From the NCBI GenBank assembly GCA_008933995.1, contig WARS01000110.1, forward strand, positions 3,059,001 to 3,123,000: DNA of 64,000 bases. The letters are read 5' to 3'. Position numbers and translations under genes: made by a program. Source of the stretch: Datnioides undecimradiatus. Lineage: Eukaryota > Chordata > Actinopteri > Lobotiformes > Datnioididae. This document shows, piece after piece, positions 10,605 to 20,755 of this stretch. The notes beneath the pieces were generated by a model. It did not search any database. It saw only the letters and a list, made by a program, of their open reading frames with translations, and had not been told where the DNA came from. Every line of letters starts with the position of its first letter. Position 1 is the first letter of the stretch.

Positions 10605-10707
10605 AGAGAACAAACAGGTGAGACCAATCAACTAATCAAGACAGGAAACAAGTAGACAGAAACACACAAGGGAAAAACTTTGCAAAATAAGACAGGAAAT
10701 AAGACAA

Positions 10708-11757
10708 GAAAATGTCACAAAACCTGAGAAAGAAAATCATTTCTTTACACAAGAAAGGTGAAGGCTACAAGAAGATCAGCAAAGCTTTACTTATCAGTCA
10801 GAATACTGCAGCAAAAGTGATGCAAAAATTTAACAAAGGTGGAACTGCAACCATCTCACATCCAGGTCGTCCACGGACGTTGACACCTCGACAGGAGATC
10901 TTCTGATGAGAAGGATGGAAGAAAATTGCCATGCAAGTTCACTGCAGGTAGCTATAGAAGTAGAAAGCGAAACTGGGTTGACTGTTTCCTGTGACACAAT
11001 ACAGCGTACGCTGCAGAGGAATGGCATGCATGGGTGTCGTCCATGAAGGAAGCCACTCCTAAAGCTCATGCACAAAAAAGCTTCAAAACTGTATGGTGTC
11101 GCAAAAGTGAGGAGTACAAAGAAAATGCATGCTGCCTACAGTGAAACATGATTCAGTGGCTAACTATGTCTCCTGATTTCTCCTGGCTTCTACATGTGTG
11201 GTTGCCACCGTGAAGCATGGAGGAAGAGGTGTGATGGTGTGGGGGTGCTTTGCTGGTGACGCTGTTGGTGATGTATTCAAAATTTAAGGCACACTTAACC
11301 AGCATGGCTACCAGAGCATTCTGCAGCAACATGCCATTCCATCTGGTTTGTGCTTAGTTGGACCATCATTTGTTTTTCAATAGGACAATGACCCCAAACA
11401 CACCTCCAGGCTATGTAAGGGCTATTTGACCAAGAAGGAGAGTGATGGAGTGCTGAGTCAGATGACCTGGCCTCCACAATCACCTGACCTAAACCCAAAT
11501 GAGATGGTTTGGGATGAGAAAACAAATGCTCCAACAAGTGCTCAGCACCTATGGGAACTCCTTCAAGACTGTTGGAAAACCATTCCAGGTGACTACCTCA
11601 TGAAGCTGACTGAGAGAAAGCCAAGAGCTGTCATCAAAGCAAAAGATGGCTACTTTGAAGAATCTAAAATATAAAACATATTCTGGTTGTTTCAACACTT
11701 TTTTGTTTACAACATAATTACATGTGTTCCCTCATAGTTTTGATGTCTTCAGTATGA
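10708..11757 (+). pseudogene. Composite Tc1/mariner transposase relic, two families joined
   Basis: 10712-10903 encodes a Tc1 N-terminus (helix-turn-helix, then GRPRTLTPRQE), and the same family continues with stops to about 11150 (LMRRMEEN, TLQRNGMHGCRP). From about 11175 the sequence switches to a different Tc1 family: TVKHGG, WGCFAGD, QDNDPKHTS with a stop in place of the Gln, WPPQSPDLNPNEMVWDE (the second Asp region), and the C-terminus ending at 11674. The right end matches the terminus of the Tc1 copy at 28.1 kb but stops at 11757. Either two truncated insertions abut or a chimera formed. Confidence 0.7.
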
Positions 11758-11768
11758 ATCTACAAGGT

Positions 11769-12336
11769 TGTTAAGTCGAGTCAAGTTGGCCATGCTTAGT
11801 TCCCTGTCTTGTCAGTGTTGTCTCGTGTCTTCCTGTTTTATTTTGAAAGTACTAACTTCCCTTTCGTTTCAGGTTCCTTGCCCTTCCTCTTGTGTTTCCC
11901 GCCAGTCTGACTGTCTTACCCACCCGATTGTTTCCACCTGTGCTTCCCTCATCCCAGTATGTATATATTGTCCGCGTCTCCCCTGTCCTGTGCCAGTTCG
12001 TCTTGTTGTCGTCACAAGGAACCGTTATTCTCCACGTCATTGATACCTTTGCAGTCAGGTCGTTCATTGTTTCCATTGTCTTGTTTGATACTTTGTTTTT
12101 CTAGCCTCGTTATTGTTGCCTCCTTGGAGAGATTTTGAGTTCATTTTGATAGATAAGACTAGGAGTTATTTTTGTTAGCTTTTTTCCCTCACAAGAGTGA
12201 TTTTGTGTTCTTTAGCTTAGTTAGAGTTTTTCCTCGCAAGAGTGATTTTGTGTTCATACTTGTGTTTAATAAATTATAGTCCTTTGCACTTTGACTTTCG
12301 AGTCTTGCATCTTGGGTCCATACGTCAGCCTTGTCA
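11769..12336 (+). repeat. 5' LTR of the chromovirus
   Basis: About 568 bp, TGTTAAGTCGAG... to ...CAGCCTTGTCA. It contains a TATATAT box at 11962-11968, the conserved TGCCAGTTCGT about 30 bases downstream (likely start of R), and an AATAAA at about 12268. The left border is set by the broken Tc1 end at 11757, so it is approximate. Confidence 0.7.
11962..12001 (+). promoter_or_regulatory. LTR promoter: TATA box and probable transcript start
   Basis: TATATAT at 11962-11968 lies 24-30 bases before GCCAGTTCGT (11992-12001). That site is complementary to the leader at 12339-12348, so the sequence predicts a transcript whose first bases are the primer. Placement of the start is inference from spacing and from the Tf1/sushi model. 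Confidence 0.5.
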
Positions 12337-12338
12337 GT

Positions 12339-12348
12339 ACGAACTGGC
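12339..12348 (+). promoter_or_regulatory. Self-priming leader motif of the chromovirus
   Basis: ACGAACTGGC, two bases after the LTR end and five bases before the gag ATG. It is the exact reverse complement of GCCAGTTCGT in the LTR (11992-12001). There is no tRNA-type primer site in this short leader. Confidence 0.65.
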
Positions 12349-12352
12349 CAGA

Positions 12353-13354
12353 ATGGACCCAGCAGGCTCAGACCCTCTTACGGCTGCCATCTGCTCTCAG
12401 GGAGCACGCCTGAGCAGCCAGGAGGACCAAATCTCCTCTCTTCACCAAGGAGTGAAAGAACTAGCAAACCGCCAGGAGATTTTCAAGGCCGCCATGGCTG
12501 CCCAGGTAGACCTCCTGGTAACACAGGTGCAGCAGGTCCTCGGCCTCCTCACCCGGGACTCCGTGTCCTCCCACACCGAAACCCCTCCGTCGCCAGCGGA
12601 AGCCGGCGCTCCCCCAACACCGGCCGCTTCCACAACGGTGGTCCGACTCGCCGACCCGGAGAAATTTTCCGGTGAGTCAGGAGAATGCCACTCATTCATC
12701 ACGTCATGTGACATGCACTTCTCCTCATATCCCGCAGCGTTTCCCACCGAGAGGGCGCGGGTGGCCTTCATGATTTCCCACCTCACTGGACGAGCTAAGA
12801 CGTGGGCTACCGCCGAATGGTCTCGCCGGACGGCCGTCTGCGAAACCGTCCGGGATTTTACGGCAGCTCTGAGGAGGGTGTTTGACCCAATCGAGACAAG
12901 CCCAATTAAACAAGGCTGGGACAGTGTTAGCGACTACTCCATCCGTTTCCGCACTCTGGCCCTAGGGAGTGGGTGGAACGATGCGGCCTTGTTCGACATC
13001 TTTTTGAAGGGCCTCTCCGACCAGATTCAGGATTTGCTGGTTCCGCTGGATCTACCACTGGATTTAGATTCACTGATCACACTCGCCATCAGGACGGACA
13101 ATCGTCTACAGGAGCGCAGGAGGACGGACCACTTCCGGGGTCGCAGGAATTCATCGAAAGACGGGAGAGTCGCACTCGCATCTTCATCGCCAAGCTCACC
13201 GCTCGCAGAGCCGGAGGAACCCATGCAGCTGGGCTGCACCAGACTGTCCGCGGAGGAGCGGCGCCACCAACTGCAGGAAGGCCGCTGCTTTTACTGTGGT
13301 CGATCCGGACATCTTCTCGCCACCTGCCCGTTAAAAGGGCAGGCTCGCCAGTAG
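12353..13354 (+). CDS. Gag polyprotein of the chromovirus
   Basis: 334 codons without interruption, ATG at 12353 (MDPAG). Residues about 30-75 form a probable coiled coil. The capsid-like retrotransposon Gag domain (FSGESGECHSFITSC, then LTGRAKTWA) covers about residues 100-250. A CCHC zinc knuckle (CFYCGRSGHLLATC) is near residues 310-325. It would assemble particles and bind element RNA. The protease frame lies one base back (-1) and overlaps the end of gag, so Pol would need a frameshift unless this is damage. It is the only long intact retroelement frame in the window. Confidence 0.8.
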   Translation: MDPAGSDPLTAAICSQGARLSSQEDQISSLHQGVKELANRQEIFKAAMAAQVDLLVTQVQQVLGLLTRDSVSSHTETPPSPAEAGAPPTPAASTTVVRLADPEKFSGESGECHSFITSCDMHFSSYPAAFPTERARVAFMISHLTGRAKTWATAEWSRRTAVCETVRDFTAALRRVFDPIETSPIKQGWDSVSDYSIRFRTLALGSGWNDAALFDIFLKGLSDQIQDLLVPLDLPLDLDSLITLAIRTDNRLQERRRTDHFRGRRNSSKDGRVALASSSPSSPLAEPEEPMQLGCTRLSAEERRHQLQEGRCFYCGRSGHLLATCPLKGQARQ

Positions 13355-15600
13355 CTGGGGGAATACTGGCGAGCCGATTCACGTCCACCCGTCCTCCCGC
13401 AAGAGCCCCAACCGCCTTCCAGGTAACCATGCATAAACACACTCTGACTCTGGGGGTCCTCATAGATTCAGGCGCTGACGAGAGTCATATGGACTGGGAC
13501 CTAGCTAAAAGACTCCAGGTTAAGCTAGAACAGCTACCACAGTCATTAGCAGTCAGCGCGCTAGACGGCAGCAGAATTTTTGAAGTGACTCACAAGACCG
13601 AGCCAGTTAAGATCAGTCTGGGCGATCACCAAGAGTTTATGAACTTTTATTTATACCACTCTCCCCAGCACCCACTGGTGCTGGGCCTCCCCTGGCTCCA
13701 GCAGCATAACCCCCACATAGACTGGCTAACGGGGGGGGGGGGGTTTGTTGTGGGCTAAAGGCTGTAGCCGACAGTGCCTCAAACCACGGGAGGTTATGTC
13801 TGAAAGAACTTTCCTAAAGCAGCTCCTACCACGTCTAGAACCGCTTCCGAGACTCCTGACTTATCATCGGTACAGAGTTGCTACTTTAACTTTGTGGGAG
13901 GTGTTCAGCAAAAGCAAAGCTCTCTCTCTGCCACCTCACAGACCCTATGATTGTCCCATAGACTTAGTTCCCGGGGCTCCCATCCCCAAGGGGCGCCTAT
14001 ATGCGATTTCAGGACCCGAAAGAGTTGCCATGACGGAATACATTGAGGCGTCTCTAAAAACTGGCCTCATTCGACCCTCCTCATCCCCTGCGGGGGCGGG
14101 GTTTTTCTTTGTAGGCAAGAAGGATGGGTCGCTTCGGCCATGTATCGACTACTCGCCTTTGAATGAGATAACGGTAAAATATCGGTACCCGCTTCCGCTC
14201 ATGTCCTCCGTATTCGACCAGCTACAGCAGGCTAAACTGTTCACCAAATTGGACCTATGCAACGCTTATCATTTGGTGAGAATTAGGGAGGGCGATGAAT
14301 GGAAGACGGGATTTAACACGCCAAGCGGCCATTACGAGTATTTAGTAATGCCGTTTGGGCTAACCAACGCTCCGGCCGTTTTCCAGGCAATGATTAACGA
14401 CATCCTTAGGGACTTCCTTAACTGATTCGTATATCTTGACGATATCTTGATTTTCTCGCCTGATTTAGACTGTCACGTTCACCATGTCCGTCTGGTTCTC
14501 CAGCAGTTGCTGGAGAATCAGTTATATGTCAAAGCAGAAAAAAGTGAGTTTCATGCCGAGACTGTATCTTTCCTGGGCTTTATCATAGCCCTTGGGAAGG
14601 TACAGATGGACCCGGCTAAAGTGTGCGCTGTGGTTCAGTGGCCTACTCCTGATAGCCGCAAAAAGGTGCAGCAATTCCTGGGGTTTGCTAACTTATATAG
14701 GCGGTTTATCAGAAACTTCAGTGCCATAGCGGCTCCGCTTCATGCGCTAACCTCATCCAAAACCTCCTTTCACTGGTCTCCCCAAGCTGAAAAAGCCTTC
14801 CAGCAGCTCAAGGCCCGCTTTACATCCGCTCCTATCCTTACCGTGCCAGACCCGGCCAGACAGTTTGTGGTCGAAGTGGACGCATCCAATGAGGGGGTGG
14901 GGGCCGTCCTCTCCCAGCATTCTGTGGAGGATAACAAGCTCCACCCCTGCGCCTTTTTATCCCGTAAACTGTCTCCGGCCGAACGAAATTATGACATAGG
15001 AGATCGAGAGTTGCTGGCGGTTAGAATCGCACTGGAAGAATGGAGGCACTGACTAGAGGGAGCACAACACCCGTTCATCGTCTGGACAGATCACAAAAGC
15101 CTGGCATATCTGTAAAGCTAAGAGACTAAATTCATGCCAGGCCAGGTGGTCTCTGTTTTTTAACCGATTTCACGTTGTTCTTTCTTACAGGCCGGGGTCT
15201 CAGAACGCCAAACCGGATGCCCTGTCCCGTGTGTTTGACCCCAAGCCGGTTGCCAGAGAACCGGAACCCGTCCTGCCACTCTCCCGTGTGGTTGGAGCGG
15301 TTACCTGGCAGATAGAAAAAGAGGTGAAGCAAGCCAACGGTGGGAGCCTGGCACCTAGTGGATGCCCAGAGAATCGCCTGTTCGTTCCGGCGGCGTTACG
15401 TCCACAGGTGATCCACTGGGCCCACACCTCGCTGCTCACCTGTCACCTGGGGGTTAGACGAACAGTCTGGACCATAGCGCAACGCTTCTGGTGGCTGTCC
15501 ATGGAACGAGAGGTGCGGGAATACGTGGAGGCTTGCCCCATCTGTGCGCGAAATAAGACCTCCACCATTGCCCATTGGTCTAGCCCCCCCCCCTTCTTGT
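13330..15600 (+). pseudogene. Pol of the chromovirus: protease, RT, RNase H, integrase N-terminus
   Basis: Protease: LIDSGADESHMDWD at about 13461-13500. A run of 13 G at about 13731-13743 breaks the frame. [19 protein letters not shown] and [14 protein letters not shown]-type motifs to 14422, then a TGA (14423-14425) just before the catalytic YLDDILIFS. RNase [18 protein letters not shown] at about 14868-14920, ended by a TGA (15050-15052). After a damaged stretch, the integrase zinc-binding segment ([11 protein letters not shown] ... CPICARNK) is at about 15414-15560, then the element is cut off. Both TGA codons could come from single C-to-T or G-to-A changes. Confidence 0.8.
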
Positions 15601-15780
15601 GTGTACTAATTTCTGGGTGTGTTTAAGGTGTATTTCTGCAGTCCTGATTGGATCCCTCCTCTCCTGTGCTGCCTGAACCTGGATTGGTGCATGGGAATCA
15701 AGTCCAGCCTGACCAACCAGAAAGAAGCAGATGTAATCACATGTACCCTCTATACCTACCACAGGCTGATGTAAAATTGC
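15600..15780 (+). repeat. LTR-like fragment related to the insert at 26978-27533
   Basis: 15640-15750 (CTGATTGGATCCC, GCTGCCTGAACCTGGATTGGTGCATGG, CCAACCAGAAAGAAGCAG) matches in reverse the block at about 27425-27515 with scattered differences. The family is unidentified, probably a retroelement LTR. Confidence 0.5.
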
Positions 15781-16301
15781 TTGACATCAATGACAGCAAA
15801 ATGTGCATCTTCTGAAAAGCTGCAGCACCCAATCCTCATAAACATTAGAATTTAAAGTCTACTGTCAATGTCTAGTCAAGTGTCCTCAGTAGCAGAGCTG
15901 GCTCATGGCATAAGCAGTATGGATAAATGCTAGGGGTGCCGAAATTAGTAATGATTTTTTTGTTTGTTTGTTTTACAAAACTGTTGTAATAATACTATAG
16001 TTACAACTTCTAAACAGTGTATGGTCCTTTTGGTCCGTACCTTTTGGTGGGCATACTTAAACAATACACAGAATTCAGATTTCCTCTTTTGTTGTTGTAT
16101 TCATTGTCCATTATCTCCCAGACACCTTTGTTACAGTTTTTGTTTTTCCCTTTTTGGCAAACAAAAGAAATTTTCTTACCAGCTGAAGTGGTACAGACAT
16201 GTCAGACTGAAGGACATAAAAATAAATTCAAAGTTACATAATTTCAGTGGTCAAAAAAACATATGGCCACAAAACCAAAACCAGTTCCTGCTCTCTCCTC
16301 G

Positions 16302-16361
<60 letters not shown>

Positions 16362-16580
16362 TACTTGACCTGTCATTAATTACATCACTATCAGCTGTCT
16401 GATTGCATCTGCTGCTCCCTCTAACAGTGTGGTCAAATGCCTACATGATTTAACAAAATACAATAATGGTAAATCCCTCAAAATAGTTATGATTGAAAAA
16501 CACTTCTAACACACTAATAATCAAATTATAACTTTGGCTCCAACTTCCCAGCCCCTAAGGACAGGAAAAAATAAGGGAAA
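15781..16580. other. Non-coding stretch with compound microsatellite
   Basis: No gene is supported. It contains a compound simple repeat at about 16296-16361: (CT)n, then (AT)n, then (AC)n. The rest is AT-rich and unassigned. Confidence 0.6.
16296..16361. repeat. Compound microsatellite (CT)n(AT)n(AC)n
   Basis: Three dinucleotide runs in direct succession, each of about 8-16 units, without spacers. Confidence 0.9.
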
Positions 16581-19180
16581 AATCTAAAGTGGGGCTCCAA
16601 CAAAAGGACAAGCTTTGTGATGGGTCAGCAGAGTGTGCTGGTCTTTGTCTGAACTTGTACAAATCCTCTTGAATCTTGTGCAGCTCCAACAATTTGTCTC
16701 ATAATCCAAGAGTTTCTTGCAGCAGTGTCATCAATCATGATGACAATGTCCCCTGTGATGATGTTCTACCCTTTCTTGGTCCACTTACGTCATTCTTGGA
16801 GTTCAGGCAAGTACTCTTTTATGCATCGTTTCCAAAACAAGTCAGCCATGTATTGCATTTGACACCACCTTCTTCATCCATTACAATCATTTGAGTTGAA
16901 TATACAAGGTGGAAGGAAAGGCTTTGTTTAGAGTAACAAAAGAGGGTTTGGTATAAGCGGCTCCACATCTCCAGGGTCATTAGAAACTTAAGTGATTGGC
17001 CTGTCATTTATGATGGCCTCCACTTCTGAACTGTTCACACCAACATTTAACTGTGGCGCTTCCCTGTTTCAGTTCAAATGGGCCAAAGAAGCCCACATTT
17101 GAGAAAGGAAGATCATCAGATGTTCACCTTTCATGGCACTGAGTTTCTGCAGGTCACACATTTTGAGATGACCTTTCAGATGGCAGCATTTCCTCCAGGA
17201 ATCCAATATTTCTGCCTCAAACAGGAGAGTGTGTGACTTCTTCCACTGTGTCCTATGTTCTCATGAACATGTCTGATGAGATGAGTCATGTGATGGTTTG
17301 TGGGTAGGATGATTGGATTTTTGTCTTTGGATTGGCATTGCTGACTTCAACAATCTACTGCCAGCTCTTCTCAAGTTATCCTGCATGGTGGGTAAGAGAT
17401 TGTGAAGATGGCTGCTATTTTTTACTCCAAGTCCTTTTATAAGTGCAGTCAACTCATCCATAAATGAAATGGGTTGACAAAATGGAATGATTGCAACTTC
17501 TGCCATTTGTATGTTTTCAATAGACAGGTCCTTATAAACCAGACTCGATCTCTCAAAAAGCTACTTGCAGAAAAACTTCTTGACACACAATCAGTTGGGT
17601 TCACACAACCATTCACAAATCTCCATTGGAAAGCCTTTGTAGCAGCTCAAATTACTGCCACTCTGTTAGTGACAAAGGTCTGGAACCTTAACATTTCATT
17701 TTGAATATATTTTAGGATGGATGTGCTATCATTCCAAAACATAGAGGGTTCAAGTTCAAGTTGCAACATCTTGTCTATCTGTACAGTCTCAGTTGTGAGT
17801 TCCATTCTTGGAATGGTAACACGTTTGAGTGGAGCCACCCTGGCTTTAGCCATGATGAAAGAGCAGTGAACTGTGTTTAATTCAATCATCAATTGAATAT
17901 AAAAGACTGTAACATAATCGCTTTCACTTGCATCCCCAAAGTGGTGAAGCTGTGATGAGAATGAACTCCCAAAGGCATGAAAAGGGCTAGCATGCCTAGA
18001 GGATCATAAACGGATCTCACTATTGACAAAATACCTCTTCTGGTAAGTAATTTGTCCTGCAGATCGATCTTAAACTCAAATGAATCCATTCCAGTGCACC
18101 ACTGCACTCCTAAGGCTCTTTCCAGTGGCAGGGTGTCCAGGTCTTTCATTTCCTTTGATCTATTTACCTCGGGTATTAAAAGAAGAGCTCTGCTGTTGCT
18201 AACCCACTTGTTCAGCTTAAAACCACCTTTACTGCATAAAACCAATGAGCAATTTAGTGCTTCTTTGTCATCTTCCACTGATTTTAGGCATCCACATAGA
18301 AATTCCTTAGCACAGTGCTAAATCCATTTCATATTATTACTTGCACACTGTTGCAAGGCAAAGTTTGCGAGAAGATCAGTAGATCAGAGAAGATCAGTAT
18401 CATCCTCTGGCATCTTGATCTGATCAAACATAGCCTCTATATCTTTCATGAATGCAACTCTCTTCTGCCTGAATATTGTTTGAACGCCAATAAATCTATT
18501 TGTTAGGTTTGGACCTTGCAGAAGTCGAGCATTCAGTGATACACCTTGGCAGGTTGCTTTGGGTGGTACACGTGGTGTAATATGTAGCAAATACTTTTGC
18601 TTTGATTTGTTCTGTCCTTTTGTTCATGTGTTGTTCTGACAGCAAAACCTTTGTCCTAAATATCTGCCATAAAACCCTTATATTCTTCATAGAATTTGCT
18701 GCTCTGCAGAAACTTTCACTTTACATTTAAAGTTTTTTGTTCAGCAACAGATCAATTGTTTGGAAAATCAAACACCAATACAGTAGTGTCCATCCACCAG
18801 TTTCACACTTTTGGAGACACTTTCTATGAACTTATGATCCTTCAAAGACATCTCTGAACATTTCTCATGTTGAGGAAGTCCATCTTAATTTTTTGCTGCA
18901 ACAAATCCTCCATTTTTATGATAAAAAATTCTGTTAGTTGTGTATGTGCAACATCCATATTTTTAAGTGGTCCATTTGTTGTCTAACCTAAGATGGTTTT
19001 AACAGTGTATGGGCCATTCCTTTGGCTGTTTATTACTTTCCATGGCCCTAGAGCCTTTGGCACATTCCATCCAATCACAGCAAACCAACCCTGAATCAAT
19101 TTGAGGGATCTTAACCTCCCTCAGGTACAACCATTGATTCCTATCATCCTGGAAAGGACAAACATGCAGACGTTCCATCT
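16580..19180 (-). pseudogene. BEL/Pao retrotransposon pol relic, minus strand
   Basis: Read from right to left: the protease/RT linker (about 19170-18760, with a LEDLLQQK-like helix), RT (about 18690-18384: FDC-region lost, then LLQGPNLTNRFIGV and FMKDIEAMFDQ), the connection domain (18278-17889: GGFKLNKWVSNSR, LPLERALGVQWC, SVYDPLGMLA), RNase H-like (17892-17647: ARVAPLKRVTIPRMELT and WNDSTSILKYI), and scattered integrase ending in the C-terminal domain at about 16830-16590 (EYLPELQ-like, ITxLCLL-like). All motifs are typical of BEL/Pao. Frequent stops and frameshifts make it non-functional. No LTRs were recognised at its borders. Confidence 0.75.
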
Positions 19181-19535
19181 ACTCACCATTCTCTAGGCCA
19201 CATATGTCCATGTCCTAAGCAACAGTTGTTTTAGTGGACACTGGGGAAGTGTTTCTGTGTAAAATGTGGCAGTACTGCCTGGATCTAGAAAGATCTTAAC
19301 AGTCGATTTACCCTTTTGAGTAACTGATCCTGTGCATGTGGTATAAGGAGTTCAAATATTTAATTCAAAAAGTCTTAGGTTTAAGGGTGGTTGTGGTAGG
19401 TGTTGTAGGTTGGAAATATTTTGCTACATGTTCAGTTTTTGTGTATAAAGAGACCACCCTGTTTTTGTTAATAAGTTAACCAGTTCAACATGATTTACAG
19501 TGTTAACATCAAGGTAATACAAGTTTACATCAGTA
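19181..19535. other. Unassigned stretch between two retroelement relics
   Basis: Repetitive-looking sequence with no readable motif; it may contain the 5' part of the LTR that ends at 19717. Confidence 0.3.
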
Positions 19536-19717
19536 GATGCTGTGCTGCTCCAATGGATTCACAACAGGGACCCTTTGGCTCATGTGCAGCTCAGAAATAA
19601 ATCAGTTCTTGTATAAGCAAGATGCTAACTTTGGGTCCTCTTTAACCCATAGACCTACAGTGCTGCTTCACCTCACATGTTGCCAGCCTGATACCCTTAG
19701 GTCTGAAGCTGGTTACA
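19536..19717 (+). repeat. 3' part of a retrovirus-like LTR
   Basis: An AATAAA motif (about 19596) is followed by sequence ending GCTGGTTACA at 19717. A diverged copy of this LTR end (GCTAACTTTTGGTCCTCT ... GGAGCTGGTTACA) is present at about 21976-22056. The 5' part of this LTR is not clearly delimited. Confidence 0.55.
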
Positions 19718-19718
19718 T

Positions 19719-19738
19719 TGTGGGGGCTTGTCCAGGAT
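19719..19738 (+). other. Primer binding site, tRNA-Pro-like
   Basis: TGTGGGGGCTTGTCCAGGAT directly after the LTR resembles the proline-tRNA primer site used by many gamma- and epsilon-type retroviruses, with a few differences. This is the basis for calling the following region retrovirus-like. Confidence 0.55.
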
Positions 19739-20755
19739 CAATCTAGCATCACTGCCTGGTAAAGTGGGTGCTGAGGTGATGTCAGCCTGTGTTCAAAGCT
19801 CTAGGGAAGGCTACAGTTCAGTACATTATCCACAGAGTGGATGCTACCTGCAAGACCCCATAATGGCCACTATCACCCCACAGTGGATGCTTGTGCTGAT
19901 GCTCACAGTAACCTCTGTAAATAAATAGATAATGGGTTGCAAGACAGTTTTACCGAGTCAGAGGTCATTCACCTTGTGATTAAGATTGTAAAACCTGGTG
20001 CATTCAGAGAGATGTTAACTAACAGAAATGACTTAAATATTGATGAGCTAAAGCAGTTTCACCGGGCATACACCATGGACAAAAAATAGTATTAAGCTCT
20101 TTCCAGAGTTAAGTAATGCTAAACAGCATGACAAAGAGAGCCTATGGCACTCAACTAAACAAGCTAACATTGACACTGAGTTACAAGATAATCATGGGAA
20201 GACCTACAGAGTGCAGCACCCGAAGACCTCCACTCACAAGCAGCTCATTCACAGACAGTGACTTCTTGGACCAGGGGCGGAAGCCATCACTGTATACAGC
20301 ATAGCAAAATGAGCTGCCCCCATTTCTTCGTTTGTGGCCAAGCTGGACATCATGCCATCAGCGGACTGCAAAATAAGAAATCGGGCAACAGAGTGAGGTC
20401 ATTGGAGTGGGGCAGCCAGGGACCATGACAGGTGTAGAGCCCCCAGCACATGCCTGCCACCCTACATCAAACACGAGGTGTCCAACACTACCAAAGCCAG
20501 CCTAGTGCAACTTATAGGGAAGTGATGTATGGTCTCAGTGGTCTCTTTCAAGGTGTTGCTTGACTAAGAGCCTAAGTGACTATGCTGGTGAAATCCTGGA
20601 ATGATAAAGTACTTCCCTCAGCCCAAATCCAGCCAGTGGAACCCCTACTTTCCAGTCTGCCTTTGGAGATTACTGCAGCTAATGACATGTTCTTTTTGAG
20701 AGTTGGGCAGTTGACCTACACTGTTGGTCTGTTGTAAGAATCATGAACATGTCAC
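19739..20755 (+). pseudogene. Degenerate gag of a retrovirus-like LTR element
   Basis: About 19955-20090 reads as a Gag-like helical segment (VIHLVIKIVKPGAFREM, then DELKQFHRAY), followed after stops by a short Cys/His cluster (CPHFFVCGQAGH, about 20319-20355) that looks like a damaged zinc knuckle. No intact frame exceeds about 70 codons. Beyond this no pol or env motif is legible. It is split by the solo LTR at 20756-21474; the far side continues to about 21716 without recognisable domains. It is an old, non-functional relic. Confidence 0.5.

Larger units (their letters stand above)
7838..10707 (-). mobile_element. Non-autonomous LTR retroelement, minus strand, hAT nested in its 5' LTR
   Basis: Read on the minus strand: a 5' LTR from about 10707 to 9315 (interrupted by the hAT at 9500-10515), a leader of about 17 bases, an ATG at 9297, an internal region rich in Pro/Ala/Ser repeats, a polypurine GAGGGGGG run at about 7995-8005, and a partial 3' LTR from 7994 down to about 7838. 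The two LTRs share GACAGGAAATAAGACAAG-type sequence at 10690-10706 and 7951-7967 and a 70-base block at 10619-10690 and 7880-7950. No RT, RNase H or integrase is recognisable, so replication would depend on a related chromovirus. The opening codons (ATGGACCCAGCAGGC) match the gag start of the element at 12353. Confidence 0.65.
11769..15600 (+). mobile_element. Ty3/gypsy chromovirus, 3'-truncated (LTR-gag-PR-RT-RNH-IN start)
   Basis: A 5' LTR (about 11769-12336) is followed by a gag ATG only 16 bases later, a gag with zinc knuckle, protease, RT, RNase H and the HHCC part of integrase, ending near 15600. No 3' LTR is present; the next sequence belongs to another repeat. The family is the same as the element at 30178-33249: similar LTR blocks and closely similar RT. 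Gag is intact over about 334 codons, whereas pol has at least one frameshift and several stops. Confidence 0.85.

Noticed and set aside
17000-19200. Plus-strand open frames
   Set aside because: All motifs that make sense are on the minus strand (BEL/Pao); the plus frames are shadows.
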